Assembly: GCA_018340375.1 (NCBI GenBank) | Contig: JAFFJZ010000003.1 | Coordinates: 26,040,001 to 26,104,000, forward strand | Reading direction: 5' to 3' | Origin: Gonatopus flavifemur | Taxonomy: Eukaryota > Arthropoda > Insecta > Hymenoptera > Dryinidae | Length of the DNA: 64,000 nt | In this document: one piece after another, positions 1 to 12,660 of the stretch | Numbering within the stretch: the first letter of the stretch is position 1 | Layout: each line of letters begins with the position of its first letter | Translations under genes and position numbers: made by a program | Notes under the pieces: model-generated | What the model was told of the DNA's origin: nothing | What the model saw: the letters and a program-made list of their open reading frames with translations, nothing else | The model's database searches: none

Positions 1-631
1 ACATAGACTACACTCTAGGCATTAGAGAACGCCGCAAGAAGAGAAAGTGCAAAATGGTAAAGTGAATAGTAGGAGTATCGTAAAAGGTGAACAAAATAAG
101 TTGTTAATTGTCAGTTGCTTTTAGTGTATTTCTTCATACAGTAAAATTATTAACACCGTCGTGGTGGAAAGAACAACCTCGAATGATACCGAACCCCATT
201 AAACTAGAGTAATGGAATATATCTTTCAGAAACTTTTCTCGCTAACATGTGGGGACGATCGACACCGATAAGTACAATGTACAATGTACATAGCGGAAAT
301 GATCGAAAATAAACATCTTCGAACTCTCATACACGTGTATTTGCTTTAATTACTTTTTGTTGTAGACTTTGAAAAACCATTCATCGAAAAGTTGGAATTC
401 TTTCTTCTCCAAAACCATAAGAAATGTCGTGGACATTGCACTGGACTGTAAAAAAATCTATCGACAACTCTCATAATTGAACTAGAAACAATGAAGTAAT
501 AAGAAGAATTTCAGTACACATACTGGAAAATTAAAGTGGAAAATCGAAATTTCTGTGTGCGTGGATTTTTTAAGCGTCACTGTATCGGAGAATTCCTTTT
601 TTTTCAACCGTTTGGGGGGTCTCTTCCGTTA
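1..631. other. Gene-free stretch
   Basis: No open frame of note, RNA gene or repeat pair was recognised here. The sequence is ordinary AT-rich DNA. Confidence 0.5.
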
Positions 632-923
632 TACTGAGAACTCAATTTCTTAGATTAGAAGAAAATTTTCTTTGCCCTCATTCTAATAAATCTTTTTTTC
701 AATGGATAAAGATTGAGTTCAATGGAAAAATGTTTCATCAAACTACAACCAAGAATTTTCAAATTGAAACAAAAATGTATTCTTCCCTAAATTCAAAGAA
801 TATAATTTGAATTCAATGGAAAATTTTTCCATTCCAATGAATAATGTTTTTCATTGAAAACGAGATTCATCAGAATGAGGGCAAAGAAATTTTCTCTGAA
901 TCTAAGAAATTGGGTCCTCAGTG
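632..923. mobile_element. CAC-ended miniature inverted-repeat element, TA-flanked
   Basis: Two inverted arms of roughly 60 bp face each other. The right end reads inward as CACTGAGGACCC; the left end is TACTGAGAACTC, one C/T change at the first base. Both arms continue through AATTTCTTAGATT and a block containing the complement of GAGGGCAAAGAAA. A TA flanks each side (630-631 and 924-925), as expected of a 2-bp target duplication. The 292 bp hold no coding capacity. An end of the same kind sits inside the element at 13720-14099. The superfamily is not certain; CAC ends with 2-bp duplications would fit the CACTA (EnSpm) group. Confidence 0.75.
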
Positions 924-925
924 TA

Positions 926-2100
926 GGTTTTTGGATTCAGTTAAAGAAATTTTAGAGAACTTCAAGTCACTTTTATTTCATCTCATCCTGCGTTCTAATT
1001 TTATGTTATTCTCTTAGATTTACTAATTTCACCATTCGTTCGACCTTTCATTTCGCAACCTATTCACCTTCGGGTGCAGTTACACGTCTTTGGTGATACA
1101 GTGAAAACATACCGCGAAGACCACAGTATCTGATATCAAAGCGAGAGTATTCGGACCCGATTGTGGGTAATTTTACGCGCTTTGACAGCAAATATTGTAC
1201 ATTTCACGGTTTGCTTTCATTTCATCAGCAAAGACGATACGCAAAGACCCTAAAGGTTTTTTGTTACCTACGGATCCCACTTTGACGAGTCTTTGATAGA
1301 AAATTCAAGAAAAGTATATGACAATTGATCAGAAATCGATTTTTTCACCAAACTTCACAGCAAGGGATTTTCATTCTATTTACAATACAAATAGGGATAG
1401 CCATTATATACGATGAAAGATGTTATGTATCTAATCAAACTTATTATACGTACAATAAAATTCATCATATTATATGGTGAGGGTTACAACGCCGGGCGAT
1501 AGCTAAGATTCATGCATAGAAATTCCGAATTCTCATATCGATGATCAGATTGTACATAAAAGTTCCGTCGAACAAACCGATATAGAATAAACGCAACACA
1601 CAGTACGCACGGACGTCGCATGTGTTGAACCACGCAGACACTCGTCGGGTGCATACGACGATGATATAAGGGAGTTTGATCGACGAAACTACGGGAAGAA
1701 AAGAGAGAATCATGTGTGAATGCATTAGACGGATTTCAAAGGAAAAGGAAAGAACACGTCAAAATAATAATCTGTAATCAAAGAAACTTTGAGGGGGGAG
1801 CCTGCTTTGGAGGCTTCACAGAATCGATTTTTTTTTTGGATAAATGTCTTCCTAAACTACCCAAGAATGTGTCCCTAAAATTTCAGAAGCAAATTCGGAA
1901 TATTCTGGGAATTACAGAAGAAATAGTGAGCAGGCGTCGAGCAGGTTTACGAGCGGCCGAATCGCTCGTAGCGCGCGCGAACATCTCGAACATCTGGGCG
2001 AAAACCAGTTTTTTGAAGAGTCTGGAGGGACACTCTATGGGGCAGGAATCGCTGATTAGCATATATTTTTGTGTACAAAAACTTTGACGCGCGATTCCTC
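926..2100. other. Gene-free stretch
   Basis: Open frames here, including one of 123 codons at 1716-2087, are within what chance gives in AT-rich DNA and match no family I know. Nothing else is seen. Confidence 0.45.
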
Positions 2101-2770
2101 AGTTTTTTTAATTGGCGGGAAAGAGATAGAACAAAAAAAACGTCTATGGTTAAGAGAGTTAAGATTAACCCACTTTTTAAACAATCTAAGAGCATTTTTT
2201 TCCAAAACATTGAATCTTTTTTTTTTTTTTGCGAACAATTGTTTTTTTTTTTTTTTTTTTGAATGTTCTTCTGGTTTAACTAGAATATATTGAAAAGAAA
2301 AAATGTTTTTTTTTTCTCTTCTTCAGATGGATGGGAATTTGCGATGCATCTTCGCGCCGCACGACACAATACTCTCGCACGGATGATGCTTTCAGCGCTT
2401 GTGTTTTTTTTTTTTTCATTTTCTTACGAACACGGAGAGATGATTGGAAAATTCCGTTGGATCTAGTGCCCAGGTGGCAACAGTGACTCGAGGCGCCTCG
2501 GCGAAACGCTTGTACCGAGCATAATACGACATATATATATCTTGAAAAAAAAATTGAGAAAAGAAATATAATATATATATAAAAAAAACCTGAAAAGTCT
2601 CATTCAATCGGATATTTCTTCCCTTCTCAAAAAATAAAAAAAAAAAAAATTTTTTTTTGAAGCTCTCTGAAGCTCCTCTTGAATATATATATATAATATA
2701 ATTTTTTTTTTTTCTGAAAAAAAAATCAATCAGTTTGGTTTGAATTCAAAAATAAATATCGAGCACGAAT
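2101..2770. repeat. Low-complexity A/T region
   Basis: Long T runs (2218-2230 and 2242-2260), A runs (2637-2649) and short (AT)n tracts (about 2530-2540, 2570-2580, 2684-2700) fill the segment. Apparent open frames here are products of the homopolymers. Confidence 0.8.
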
Positions 2771-3591
2771 ATATAATAAAATATGAACACACAAGGTTTT
2801 TTCGATTAATTCATACAAATCCCACAGGTGCTTGATTCGTACATGATTCATAATAAACTTCCAATATTATAATAAGGGGTCAAAATCGACCAAACGTCGA
2901 ACTCAATTACATCTCGATAATTTTCTTGTGTATTCAATTCTCGCCTCGACTTGATCGAATGTTAAATTAAGAAGAGTAGAACCCCATAGTTCCTTCCTTC
3001 TGCAGCGAATACTCTTGACTCTCTCTCATTGCGACATTGATGTATAGAGCTGTTTCAAACTATCATTTTATTTGATACCCTTACCTGGACAAACCCACAC
3101 AACACTTATTGCAAGTTGTGTCTCGGGTGGCCTACGGGCCTACGTGAGGGAAGAGATGTTTTTCACGTTCTGACTAGATGATATTAGGAATTGGAATATA
3201 TCGGAACATTGTCGCTTACACGAATTTAAATCTTTGATTGTCAAGAGAATTGTTGTTTATCTGTTACATGCGATGTTAAATCATTCACCGCCACATGAGG
3301 AGGAAAAATGCTGAAAGAAAAAGGTTCCACTACCCTCTCGATCGCTGATTTTTGAGTCATTTTATGATCCATTCGGGGTGTGATCTTCTCAAAAATTATC
3401 TGTTCCTTCAACGAGAGGGTAAGTATTGAGATATTGTAGAAGGAATCCCTCATATTACAACGTATTATTTATTTTAAAAAAAAACTTTTAAATTTCATTG
3501 AATTTGAATAAATAATAAAAAATAAATGAACATTACAGGGTACAATTCGTATAATTATTTTTATTATGAATCTCATAGATTTTATTATATA
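2771..3591. other. Gene-free stretch
   Basis: Only short open frames and no convincing repeat structure up to the next miniature element. Confidence 0.45.
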
Positions 3592-3849
3592 CACGGAGAA
3601 AATGTGTTGGCGAAAAATTACCCAAAGTTGAATGAGACGAGGACATGGTGGCATTCTCGCAAAGTTTCAAATCCGGGCGAGTTCATTTTACTTGACTACA
3701 GATGAAGATAAATTCGAATGTTTTCATTATTTCAACAAGTTGAATACTGTTGAAAAACATCTGAATTGATTTTCAACTTCGCGAGAATGCCACTATGTCC
3801 CCGTTTTACTCAACTTTGAACAATCTTTCGTCAATATATTTTCTCCGTG
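3592..3849. mobile_element. CAC-ended miniature element, TA target duplication
   Basis: A 258-bp element with inverted arms of about 70 bp. The left end is CACGGAGAAAATGTG and the right end, read inward, is CACGGAGAAAATATA. The arms go on through a complementary block with CCCAAAGTTGA and GGCATTCTCGC. TA flanks both ends (3590-3591 and 3850-3851). It has no open frame of interest. A diverged copy of its left and middle part lies at about 61031-61190, so it is a dispersed family rather than a unique hairpin. Confidence 0.85.
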
Positions 3850-3936
3850 TAATTATTGCTGTCCCTATCCTTTCTATTATTTCTATGTTGATCAATTTAA
3901 GGGGTTATATTCCCCTTATTCTTTTAAAAAAAAAGC

Positions 3937-4842
3937 TTTTTTCAATAATTTTTTTGAGCATTCCGTTATGATAATCATGAACAACCAATCCACCAATCGA
4001 TTGAGCAGCTCTTCAGGAGTAAGAAAAACTTTTTTTGTTGAAAATTTTTTGCAAAATGGTGGCTGCAGGAGCGTTTTGCTGGAAACTATGGTTTGAAATC
4101 GACGAGCAGCAGAACTCGAAGAGTTTCCATCCGATCGACTTGAGAATTGAACTGTAACTTCATCGTGTGATTATCTAGTAAAGTACCCACGATCATAATG
4201 TGAAGAATTTTTTTCGCAAACCGGCGAGACCTTGGACAAAAAATTCGAATTTTCGAAATAAGATCGACTTTGATTGTTCATAAAAAAAATCCTGTCGACC
4301 AATCGTGGAAATCGTGTGTACTCCACTAGATAATCACACGATGGAGTTACAGTTCAATTTTCAAGTCGATCGGATGAAAACCCTGGTTAAAAGAATCCAT
4401 TACTTCTGACAAATGAAATGAAATGAGATTTGGCCAGAACATGGTCCGAGAATCAATGAGATTTGGCCAGGTTCAGTGAGATTCGGCCAGATTCAGTGAG
4501 ATTTGGCCAGATTCAGTGAGATTTGGCGAGAATCGACTGTTATTTCTGACCAAATCTCATTGACATTTGCTGGATGAGATTCGGCCAGAACATTGTCCAA
4601 GTTCAACTGTAATTTAGTGAGATTTGGCGAGAATCAATGGTTTTTTTAAACCAGGGAACTCTCCGAGTTCTGCTGCTTCCCGATTTCGAACCATAGTTTC
4701 CCGCAAAACGCTCCTACAGCCGTCATTTTGTGAAAAATCTTCAATAAAAAAAGTTTTTCTTACTGCTAAAGAGTGGCTCAATCGATTGGTGTATTGGTTG
4801 TTCATGATTATCATAAAAGAATGCTCGAAGAATAAATTCTGA
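3937..4842. mobile_element. Large foldback element, interrupted by a second element
   Basis: The left arm (about 3937-4195) is mirrored by a right arm that lies in two pieces, about 4299-4380 and 4657-4842. The 276 bp between those pieces are a separate insertion. Shared arm blocks include ATGATAATCATGAACAACC and GATAATCACACGAT with their complements. Around 4196-4298 is an unpaired centre. No protein is encoded. The outer ends are not clear enough to name a target duplication, so the superfamily is open. Confidence 0.8.
4381..4656. mobile_element. CCC-ended miniature element nested in a foldback arm
   Basis: The ends are CCCTGGTTAAAAGAATCCAT and, inverted, CCCTGGTTTAAAAAAACCAT. AA flanks each side (4379-4380 and 4657-4658). 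The opposite foldback arm gives the empty site: with the insert and one AA removed, the right arm has the same length as the left arm here and differs by one base. The interior holds about three tandem 20-bp units built on GAGATTTGGCCAG (roughly 4459-4520), with further diverged and inverted copies beside them. Confidence 0.88.
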
Positions 4843-5488
4843 AGCTCTTGAAAATCCATCAGTAGGCCTCGTTTTCCCGTTGAGACGAACAGGAAAACGA
4901 AATAAAGAGATTTCCTGATCGATGCAATCTAAGGAGATTTATCGTACGCTGAAGAGTAGATTTTTCACATGGAACATGGAAGGACCGTATGGTTTTCCAT
5001 ACCGATTTTTTTCCGTGTGAGGATAAAAACAACTGAAGCGAATGATGAAAAAAAAGTGAAAAACCAAATGATTCCACCATGTATTCATAAATACAAAAAT
5101 AAAGAACCCTATCCCCTATTCTTATATCATTGTATCCCCATCATTCATCGATTTGAATAAAATTCAATACAAACCTTTCATTAATCGGAGAACGTTTATA
5201 ACTTCAACCCTAACCTTTTGAAAACACATTAACCTTAACCCGAACCATTGAAAAATTTTTCAATTAACTTAAACGATAACTTTAACCCAGAACGCAGATT
5301 TCTAATAACCTTAATCTGAACTTTAACCTTTAATGATTCGAGTTTCAGTCCCTGATTCACACACCTTTGAAACATAACAGAATTATATATATATCGAAAA
5401 GAAGGGCGTGTCTTCTTCAGCATTCAGTCCACCCCTGAATCCTCATCATCAAATCGATTAAACATACTGAACGAGACATGTAATTCTT
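4843..5488. other. Gene-free stretch
   Basis: Contains AACCTTAACC-like direct runs near 5200-5340, a mild low-complexity signal. No gene is seen. Confidence 0.4.
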
Positions 5489-5888
5489 CCCTGGTAAAAA
5501 AACCGGATAGGAAAACGGATGAAACCCAGATGATAATCTTGATGATAATCCGACTCAAACCCGGATGAAATTTCCGGGATTCCATCCGGGTGTATCCGGG
5601 CGCGTATACGGGTTTTGCGGTGATCCTTTATCTGGTTCCATCTGGATCCTATCCGGGTTTTGGGACAAGATATTTTTTGGAATCCCAAATAAAACCCGAA
5701 CAAGGAGACGAATGAATTCTATCCAAATTTTGTGTAGAGTTTCGAAAAATATTCAGTATTAAAATCCGGATGGGGTCCGGATGAAGCATCACCGCAAAAA
5801 CCATATACGCGCCCGGATACACCCGGATGGAATTCCGGAAATTTCATCCGGGGGTGAGTCGGATTCCCATCCGGTTTTTTTACCAGGG
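5489..5888. mobile_element. CCC-ended miniature element, 400 bp
   Basis: The termini are CCCTGGTAAAAAAACCGGAT and its near-exact complement. TT flanks each side (5487-5488 and 5889-5890). The arms are long: the left arm (to about 5635) and right arm (from about 5763) pair over blocks such as TCCGGGCGCGTATA. The interior is GC-richer than its surroundings because of repeated ATCCGGG motifs. It has no coding capacity. It shares its terminal motif with the elements at 4381 and 13720. Confidence 0.88.
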
Positions 5889-8800
5889 TTGTCATTCTTA
5901 ACTGTGTCAGCCTGACACATCTGAATTATAATTTAATCGATTCTCATTTAATTTCTATGCATTTTTGAATCCCATACGACGAACTTGATGAGCTTTGTGA
6001 ACTTGGTTTCCAATTATATACAAATGTATATAATATTTTTGTACCATATATGATTTCCATAAGAAGTGGAGAATTTTGTAAGCTCGAGAAGTTCACTTCT
6101 ACTGAATATCAACAAGTGGAGCTACGAACAGGATGAAAAAGACGGAAAATTGAATCCTCTGCCAGCAACTTTTGAAATAGAAGAAGAAGAAGTTTAATCG
6201 AAAAATTGTGAAAAATTCTTTGTCATTGATTAAACGATATTTTTGCGAGTTTGCGATGGAAATTATTCAAGAAATCATTTTTCAAACTCTTGACAAAACG
6301 TTATCTCTTTAACTATGCTTTTCCTTAATAATTTCATCCACTTGTTCCTATTCCTGAGAGAAAAAAATATAAACAAATAAATAAAAAAGTATACAGTGCA
6401 TGTGAAAAATTCAGCCACGTATACTCAATTTCTTAAAAGTGCATCCAAAACGCACGAGATGCTTTTTGTCCTTTTTGAATGACAGCAGTAGTGAAAAATA
6501 TTTCTACGAAATCTCCTACCGACGTATTTGTTGCTCCTCCGGAACTTGATACGAACGTGAGGGATGCATGTGAAAACTTGCATGTACGTTCTTGGATGTT
6601 TTTTGGATCTTTCACGTTCCATGCAGACGCTGTTAGAATCTTCCGGCCCTGGTAAATCCGTGGCATACTATTGTCTACATCAGAAGAATACAAATTTAAA
6701 TAACACGAGATGTTATCGTATTGAACAATCTCTTGTGATGGAATTTTAATACATTTATTATAATATGTAGAACGCGTGTCTGGAGGTTATATGGTATGAA
6801 AATATATGAAAGTGGAAAAAAGTGAATTATAATGGAATGTCAGGAGTCGGTATAGCTCGGTCGAATAAAATTTAGCTAGGTTTTATGGTATTTCCCTTGA
6901 GTGTTGCCTTTGTTGAGAATTTCAAGAATTCTGATGATTACGCGATAGAAGGGAAAAAGTTTGGATTTTAGTCTTGGCTAAAAAAATTTCATTCAATGAA
7001 ATATCTGACCCTGATCACCTCGATTATTCTTTGATATTTGAGAAGATATCAATTTTGTTTTTCAGTGTGTATTGAACAACTCGTTAGAATGTTGACTATG
7101 AAACTTGCTCCCAATGTACGAGGAAAATATTTCATAATATCGGAAGTTCAATTAAAAATATAATTTTAAGAACATCTTTATAAAACCTCGATAACCATGA
7201 TTATCGATACGCTTTTTCTATGCCAGCAATAATGAACAAAGAAACTTACAGTCTTGGGAATGCTCCACTATTCTTATTTCCACCAATAATTCAGTAAAAG
7301 TTATCGATATGTTTTTTCCGTGTTTTTCAAACTCCCGCATCCGTACGTTTGTGTGCTTGTGGGAGTTTATGATATTACGGGATCCAGGGAGTGTAGTATC
7401 GGTTCACTACTCTAGAGTAAGTGGCATTCCGTGTTTCAAATGACTTTACCAATGTATATATACTTGCCAAGACATAGAACATCATTTTCCCACTCCATTC
7501 ATCTTCTACCTATCTCGTCGTCAATCGACCGCTGTGGGTTCGCTGGATCTCCTTCCCGTTATACCTTGACCCCCTCGATTCTCAATTCATTCATAAAAAA
7601 TTCCTCGCTCAGAGGAAAATAATTTCCAAAAACCAATATTGATTCGAAAGTTATCTGATGTACTTCGAGTTTAGAGATTTTGTTTTTCTTCGCGACAGGA
7701 GCGAAGTAAGACAACTCTCTTTATCATTGTTTTATCAATGATCCGATCATTATTTGTAATTGCGATCCCATTGTTTCTCACCACAGAATGTCACCACTAT
7801 CGAATTGAAATGAACATTTATCGCCGATAACAAAGCGACGTTCGGAGGAAAGATAATAACTGCGGTACAAGCATACGTATCGTTAAAATCGACCCCATGA
7901 AGCATCATGAATCGTGTTATATTCATTAGAAGGCACGTCTCCCCGATGTTAACGACTCTCGGTTTGTGTTCTTGCCTAAGCCCTCCACGCCGAAATGTTC
8001 ACCAAAACATTTCGCCCACGGTCCCGAAACTAATTACTACCTCGCACCGTTAATGTTGCACAGTTCAAAATTATGCTCGTAGAACATGGCAATTGTGAAA
8101 TGGTATTGGCACTAACAACGATTCATCAATGTAGAACTGAATCGTAATAACGTGCATTTGTGTTACGCTTGTGTTTTGTCAAATGAAATTTCACTCCCAA
8201 CAGAGAACACCACCTATCCCATATCACCGTTGAATTAATCTTTTAGTCGAAAAATTCAATCTATTGTGTTTAATTAGTTTGAAAACCTGGTCGAACCCTG
8301 TCACGTCGGACAAATCACGAAGAATCATAGATCATATCAAAATAGTACGGACAGTTCGAACGGTAAGGCACAGTTACCAAGATAGTTGATAAGGCTAAAA
8401 CGGTATACAAAAACAATCTGACTCGGCGGTTACCGAAGATCCTACGAGTGAGATCAATTTCATCCACGTAACCAACCAACCAATTCACCTTGCAACCGAG
8501 CGATTCGATTTCGGGTTTTCTCTTTTTATTTTTTCCCTCTCTTCCCTCCTCTTTCGAGATCTGTTTTGTACGGTTTGCGAATTGGAGCAGGGGTTACCAA
8601 GAGGAAAAAGAGTCCACGGGAGGAGAAAGATAAGAACAAATAGAAGTAGGAGAAGAAGACTGGAAATCGAAAAAATGAAAAAATACCGAGGCGATGTAGC
8701 TTGTATCGCTCCCCGAAGAGCAACTTCGTCATTAATTCAATGGTAGCCGTTGCGCCAAGATATACACGTCTTGTCCGTCGTGGAATCGTATCTCAAGCGT

Positions 8801-9412
8801 AACGCCGGCGGGAAAGAAAATCCATTAAAAAGTCACGCGTAAGTGTATTTAGGTGATTATACTTGTGAAATACGGATGGATGTATGTATGTATTAATGAG
8901 GATACGTGTATTTCATGAGGGTTTCATCAAAAAAAATTTCAATTCCTTTTGAACCGAAAGAGGGATGATGGATGATTTTATCACGAACTCCATAGAATAT
9001 TTAATTCCACCGTTAATAACGGTGCATTTTAGAAACATTCGGTGGAATTTCTATGTTTGCTCCGCTTCTTCAACAAAATTTTCAGAGGTACACGGGAAGA
9101 CTCCATTTATTGACATTTGAAACTCTGACTGTCAGTTTTAGGGAAGAAGAAGCATTGGTGAGACAAAAAACGAATATAAATATTGAATATCAGGAATTTT
9201 ATTATTAGTCCTCATAGAACACTTTGAATAAAAATATTCGTGAATTTCCAGGAAGAGAAGTATGTTGGAAAATTGGAATCCATAAATATCCTGAGAATTT
9301 TCGAACCATTTTTGTAATTTGTCACCTGACGGAAATTGTTCGTGAAGTCTTGGGGATAACCATTGAGCCAGGGCAGCCCCGATCTTCCTGCCATAATTAA
9401 TCCTACACACTA
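5889..9412. other. Gene-free stretch
   Basis: Only short chance open frames. Small items seen: a short inverted repeat near 7328-7368 (arms around ACTCCCGCA) and a (TGTA)-rich patch near 8880-8895. No exon, tRNA or transposon was recognised. Confidence 0.45.
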
Positions 9413-9630
9413 CAATTCATTTACCAAGCATCGACCAATGCTTCTTTGATCGCAGATATGGACGAAAAAAGTAATTGATTCGTATTCAAGTTCATGACTT
9501 TCTCCCTCGGAATACCGTACATGAATTATTTGAAGTCGGTCTTTGACATGAACTGAAATATGACTCGATTACTTTTTTCGTTCATATCTGCGATCAAAGA
9601 AGCATTGGTTGATGCTTGGTGAATGAATTG
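9413..9630. repeat. Foldback with arms of about 70 bp
   Basis: The left arm (about 9413-9480) and right arm (about 9565-9630) are inverted copies, with shared blocks ACCAATGCTTCTTTGATCGC and CGAAAAAAGTAAT. The unpaired centre is about 85 bp. No clear target duplication is visible at the ends, so it may be a degraded miniature transposon. A related phrase, GAAGCATTGGT, occurs just upstream near 9149. Confidence 0.75.
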
Positions 9631-9790
9631 GACCGGGCCTGGCAAAACCACTGGCCCAAGCTTGTCCTGATCTTATCATTCCCAAGCCCGGGCCAAGTTT
9701 GGTAAATTGTTCCAAACAAGTCTCGGCAGGTCTTGTGCCAGGCTTGGTCCATCATTGGGCTATTGGTCCATACCCACATGGGTTATTGTG
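9631..9790. repeat. GC-richer repeat-like segment
   Basis: A run of related words (GGCCTGGC, GGCCCAAGC, GCCCGGGCC, GCCAGGCTTGG) stands out from the AT-rich surroundings. A similar style of sequence occurs at about 19650-19690 and 35235-35315. This suggests a dispersed repeat, but I cannot delimit a unit. Confidence 0.4.
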
Positions 9791-10344
9791 AATCTTGTAA
9801 ACAAAGATGGATTGAAAATCAGAACTGCTGCAAAAGCTCTCCTCTCACCACCTTACAGCCTCTCTGTGAGAAATTTCAAGGTTCTGAGAGTCTGATCCAT
9901 GAAATTATCTACTGTAACCCAGATATGGGCTGTGGACTTCCGAGTGATTTGGATTTGAGAGAAAATCTAAAAACATCCATAAATTATGTTCGTATGCAGC
10001 TTTGTTTTCCCCCCATTTTTATTTTTAGTGTGCATTATGCAATTCAATTCGTAAATTACAATATTTTCTACTTCAAACGGAAAAGCAGTAAAAATAAATC
10101 AGAAATGATGTATATGTTGCCACGTATCTCAAATACTGCTCGTGCCTTAAATAACCTATACATATGCAAGTTTCCTATGTTACACGATAAAGAATATTTT
10201 CGCACCACGTGCATCAAGATTTACATACATCAGGATCACACTCAAAACATTTATGGTTCAAAGAATTCATATGCAATTACACATTCATTATTCATTCTAT
10301 TTCGATTTTTTCAGTGCTGGATTCGACAAAGTCCATTGAATTAA
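9733..10344 (+). other. Unrecognised 203-codon open frame
   Basis: This is the longest open frame of the window and is longer than I would expect by chance at this base composition. Its first 20 codons or so lie in the GC-richer repeat segment. The predicted protein is Cys-rich early (CESCKQRW, then NQNCCKSS) and becomes rich in Ile, Tyr, Phe and Asn later, as random AT-rich translation does. A pyrimidine-rich tract ending in TAG at about 10003-10028 resembles a splice acceptor. I recognise no domain, signal peptide or family. It could be chance, a decayed transposon frame or part of an exon. Confidence 0.15.
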
Positions 10345-10961
10345 CCCTTAAACCAATTTAATCATAATTCAAATGTGCATACAACGAACAAGATCTTAAA
10401 AAAAAATTCGAAAAATAATCTGCTCGGTTTTTTGATCAAAAATTTCTCTTGGACAGTGATATGGAAGGAAAATGAATAAACGAATAAACAGATATTCTTC
10501 CAGCGTTCCGGGGGAATAAAAGAATTCAAAAAAGGAGAGGCAAAATTTCGTTAGAGCAGACGAGGGGACCGTGTGGAAAAACCGAGGGAAGAATTTGAGA
10601 TATCCTCATGGTAACTGGAATCATAATACGGCATTACAAGCTCTTCTAAAGACTTTTTCAGATTTCTTATTCGAAATTACGAATTCTCTCGTTCACACGA
10701 AAGGAACGCATAAATCCTATCGAGAAGAACGTTCATTCCTGATTACTCCAATCGTATATGTACGTCGATTAATTAGCGTTTATTACTTTCGTGACTTGTA
10801 CTCAAGCGTGCGTGCGATGCTTCAGAAAATAGGGAGAAAGAGAAAAAGATCGCATAATAATTTCACCTCGCCCTGCTGTTAAGTATAATCTTTGAAGGGA
10901 ATGTGAACGATAGAACTGTGTGCATGAGAGTATACATATCTTATGTATAATACATATGTAA

Positions 10962-10980
10962 ATATATATATATATATATA
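10962..10980. repeat. (AT)n microsatellite
   Basis: About nine uninterrupted AT units. Confidence 0.9.
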
Positions 10981-11198
10981 CATGTATACGCTGGAGCGCA
11001 GTGGTCGGGAAGGGAAAAGACGCTGCCGCGCATGTTCTGATAAAGTATTATCATTCCGCAATGCAAGTTTCCATGCAGCTTTCGTAATGAAATATTCAGC
11101 TCTTCGTAATCCGCATTCTCCCTTCTAGAATATCCTCTCACCAGTCTGGGAGGCACAGATATAACTATACGCGTGCTGTACGAATAATCGCGAATAAC

Positions 11199-11217
11199 AT
11201 ATATATATATATATATA
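11199..11217. repeat. (AT)n microsatellite
   Basis: About nine uninterrupted AT units. Confidence 0.9.
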
Positions 11218-11535
11218 GAATCCGCTGAATGCGCACAATTACAAAACTCGACGTATATGTACATATGAGAAGACAATCACGGGATGAAGTCAATGGAAAA
11301 CCACGAATGGTACATTCGAGACGTTTGTTCCGTCTAGAGGTTGACAATGCTTGATACGATTATACGGAGAGAGGAACTCTTGACGATATTTCCTCCAAAT
11401 GCCAGGGAAATTGAATGTCCACTTGGTACGCCTCGAAAATCCCTAGATAACAGATTACATGGCATCTAATAGTTGAGCGTAACTCGAATAATCCCATTTC
11501 ATCTCCAAGATTTCATAAGAAGAAGAAAAAAAATG

Positions 11536-11538
<3 letters not shown>

Positions 11539-11566
<28 letters not shown>
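11539..11566. repeat. (GA)n microsatellite
   Basis: About fourteen GA units in a row. Confidence 0.92.
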
Positions 11567-11570
<4 letters not shown>

Positions 11571-12448
11571 ATGATGGATCGGAATCTGTTTTCTTTTCAA
11601 ATAAAATTTTGCGCCGAGATAAGACCTGTATTGAAAGAAAGGCTTACGCGAGGTAAGATTTATTCAAAAAATAAAGTATCTTTCAAACCAACTGATGTAC
11701 TAAAAAAACAAATCGGAAAACGAACCAACGTGTAACAAAGATTGACGATACAATATTGAAAATATACTTCTCCTCGATAAAAAACAACGAAAGGTGAAAC
11801 AAATATAAATATTCAGTTTAACATATCCTGAATGGGAAGAAAATAAAAGCACACGAGATCACTTCTGACCCTGACATCTCGACAAGAATTCTCTGTAGAA
11901 AAGAAAAATGTCATATGGAAATAGAATGAAAGCGTAGCAAACATTCACTGACACGTTCATATCGATTTTCATTGTAATGTCAATGTAGAGCGCTAACGAG
12001 GCTTATATTGTTATAATTGAGTGAATCAACGTATTCACGTATTCTAATACGAAATATCAACCGCGGAAGACTATTTCAAGTCTAGTCCGAAGTCTGTTCT
12101 AATTAAAAGCAATTACGAATGATTTTCTTCCATCAACCACAATTTTACATTAAAGAATACAATTACTTTAGAAACGTCGATTGTCTATTGTACTTTTGGT
12201 TATACCATTGAAGAAGGGAATCCATTCGGGTATTCAAAAAGGCAAATGCAATGTGATTTTTTATTCCAATCCTCTCAGCAGTTCTCATTCGTTTCGTATC
12301 AGTTTTGGATTTTGTAATTGGGGCGTTGAAGTGAATTGAAAAACCATCTATTCCATTAGGGATGAATTATTTCTTATAAATTCGATCGTGCACTTTTTCT
12401 TTGCAATTTTTTTCTAATGCACACGACCACAGAAACGTACAGAGATGA

Positions 12449-12660
12449 CCCAACTAGAACTATACCGAGAGGATAGAATCGACTAAATTTCTATTTAAAT
12501 ATGAACCTACTAGAGTTTTAGTTGAATCAAATAAAAAATTCATCCCATTCAAATAAACCTTTTATTCATTTCAAATAAAATTTACTTAAATCGAGTAAAA
12601 TTTGATGGGATGCAATGAAATGTCTAGTAGCTTCATTTTCGAGTAAACTATCTTTCTGGG
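12449..12660. mobile_element. Possible degraded CCC-ended foldback
   Basis: The left end is CCCAACTAGAAC and the inverted right end is CCCAGAAAGATAG. Further in, ATGAACCTACTAGA mirrors ATGAAGCTACTAGA. The flanks (GA and TG) do not form a duplication and the pairing is poor, so this is only a candidate member of the CCC-ended set. Confidence 0.35.

Larger units (their letters stand above)
10345..12448. other. Gene-free stretch with microsatellites
   Basis: Apart from the simple repeats listed separately, only chance-length open frames occur. Several of these read through the AT repeats and give Tyr-Ile strings. Confidence 0.45.

Noticed and set aside
1716..2087. 123-codon plus-strand frame
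   Set aside because: No recognised motif, and it overlaps other frames on both strands in T-rich sequence.
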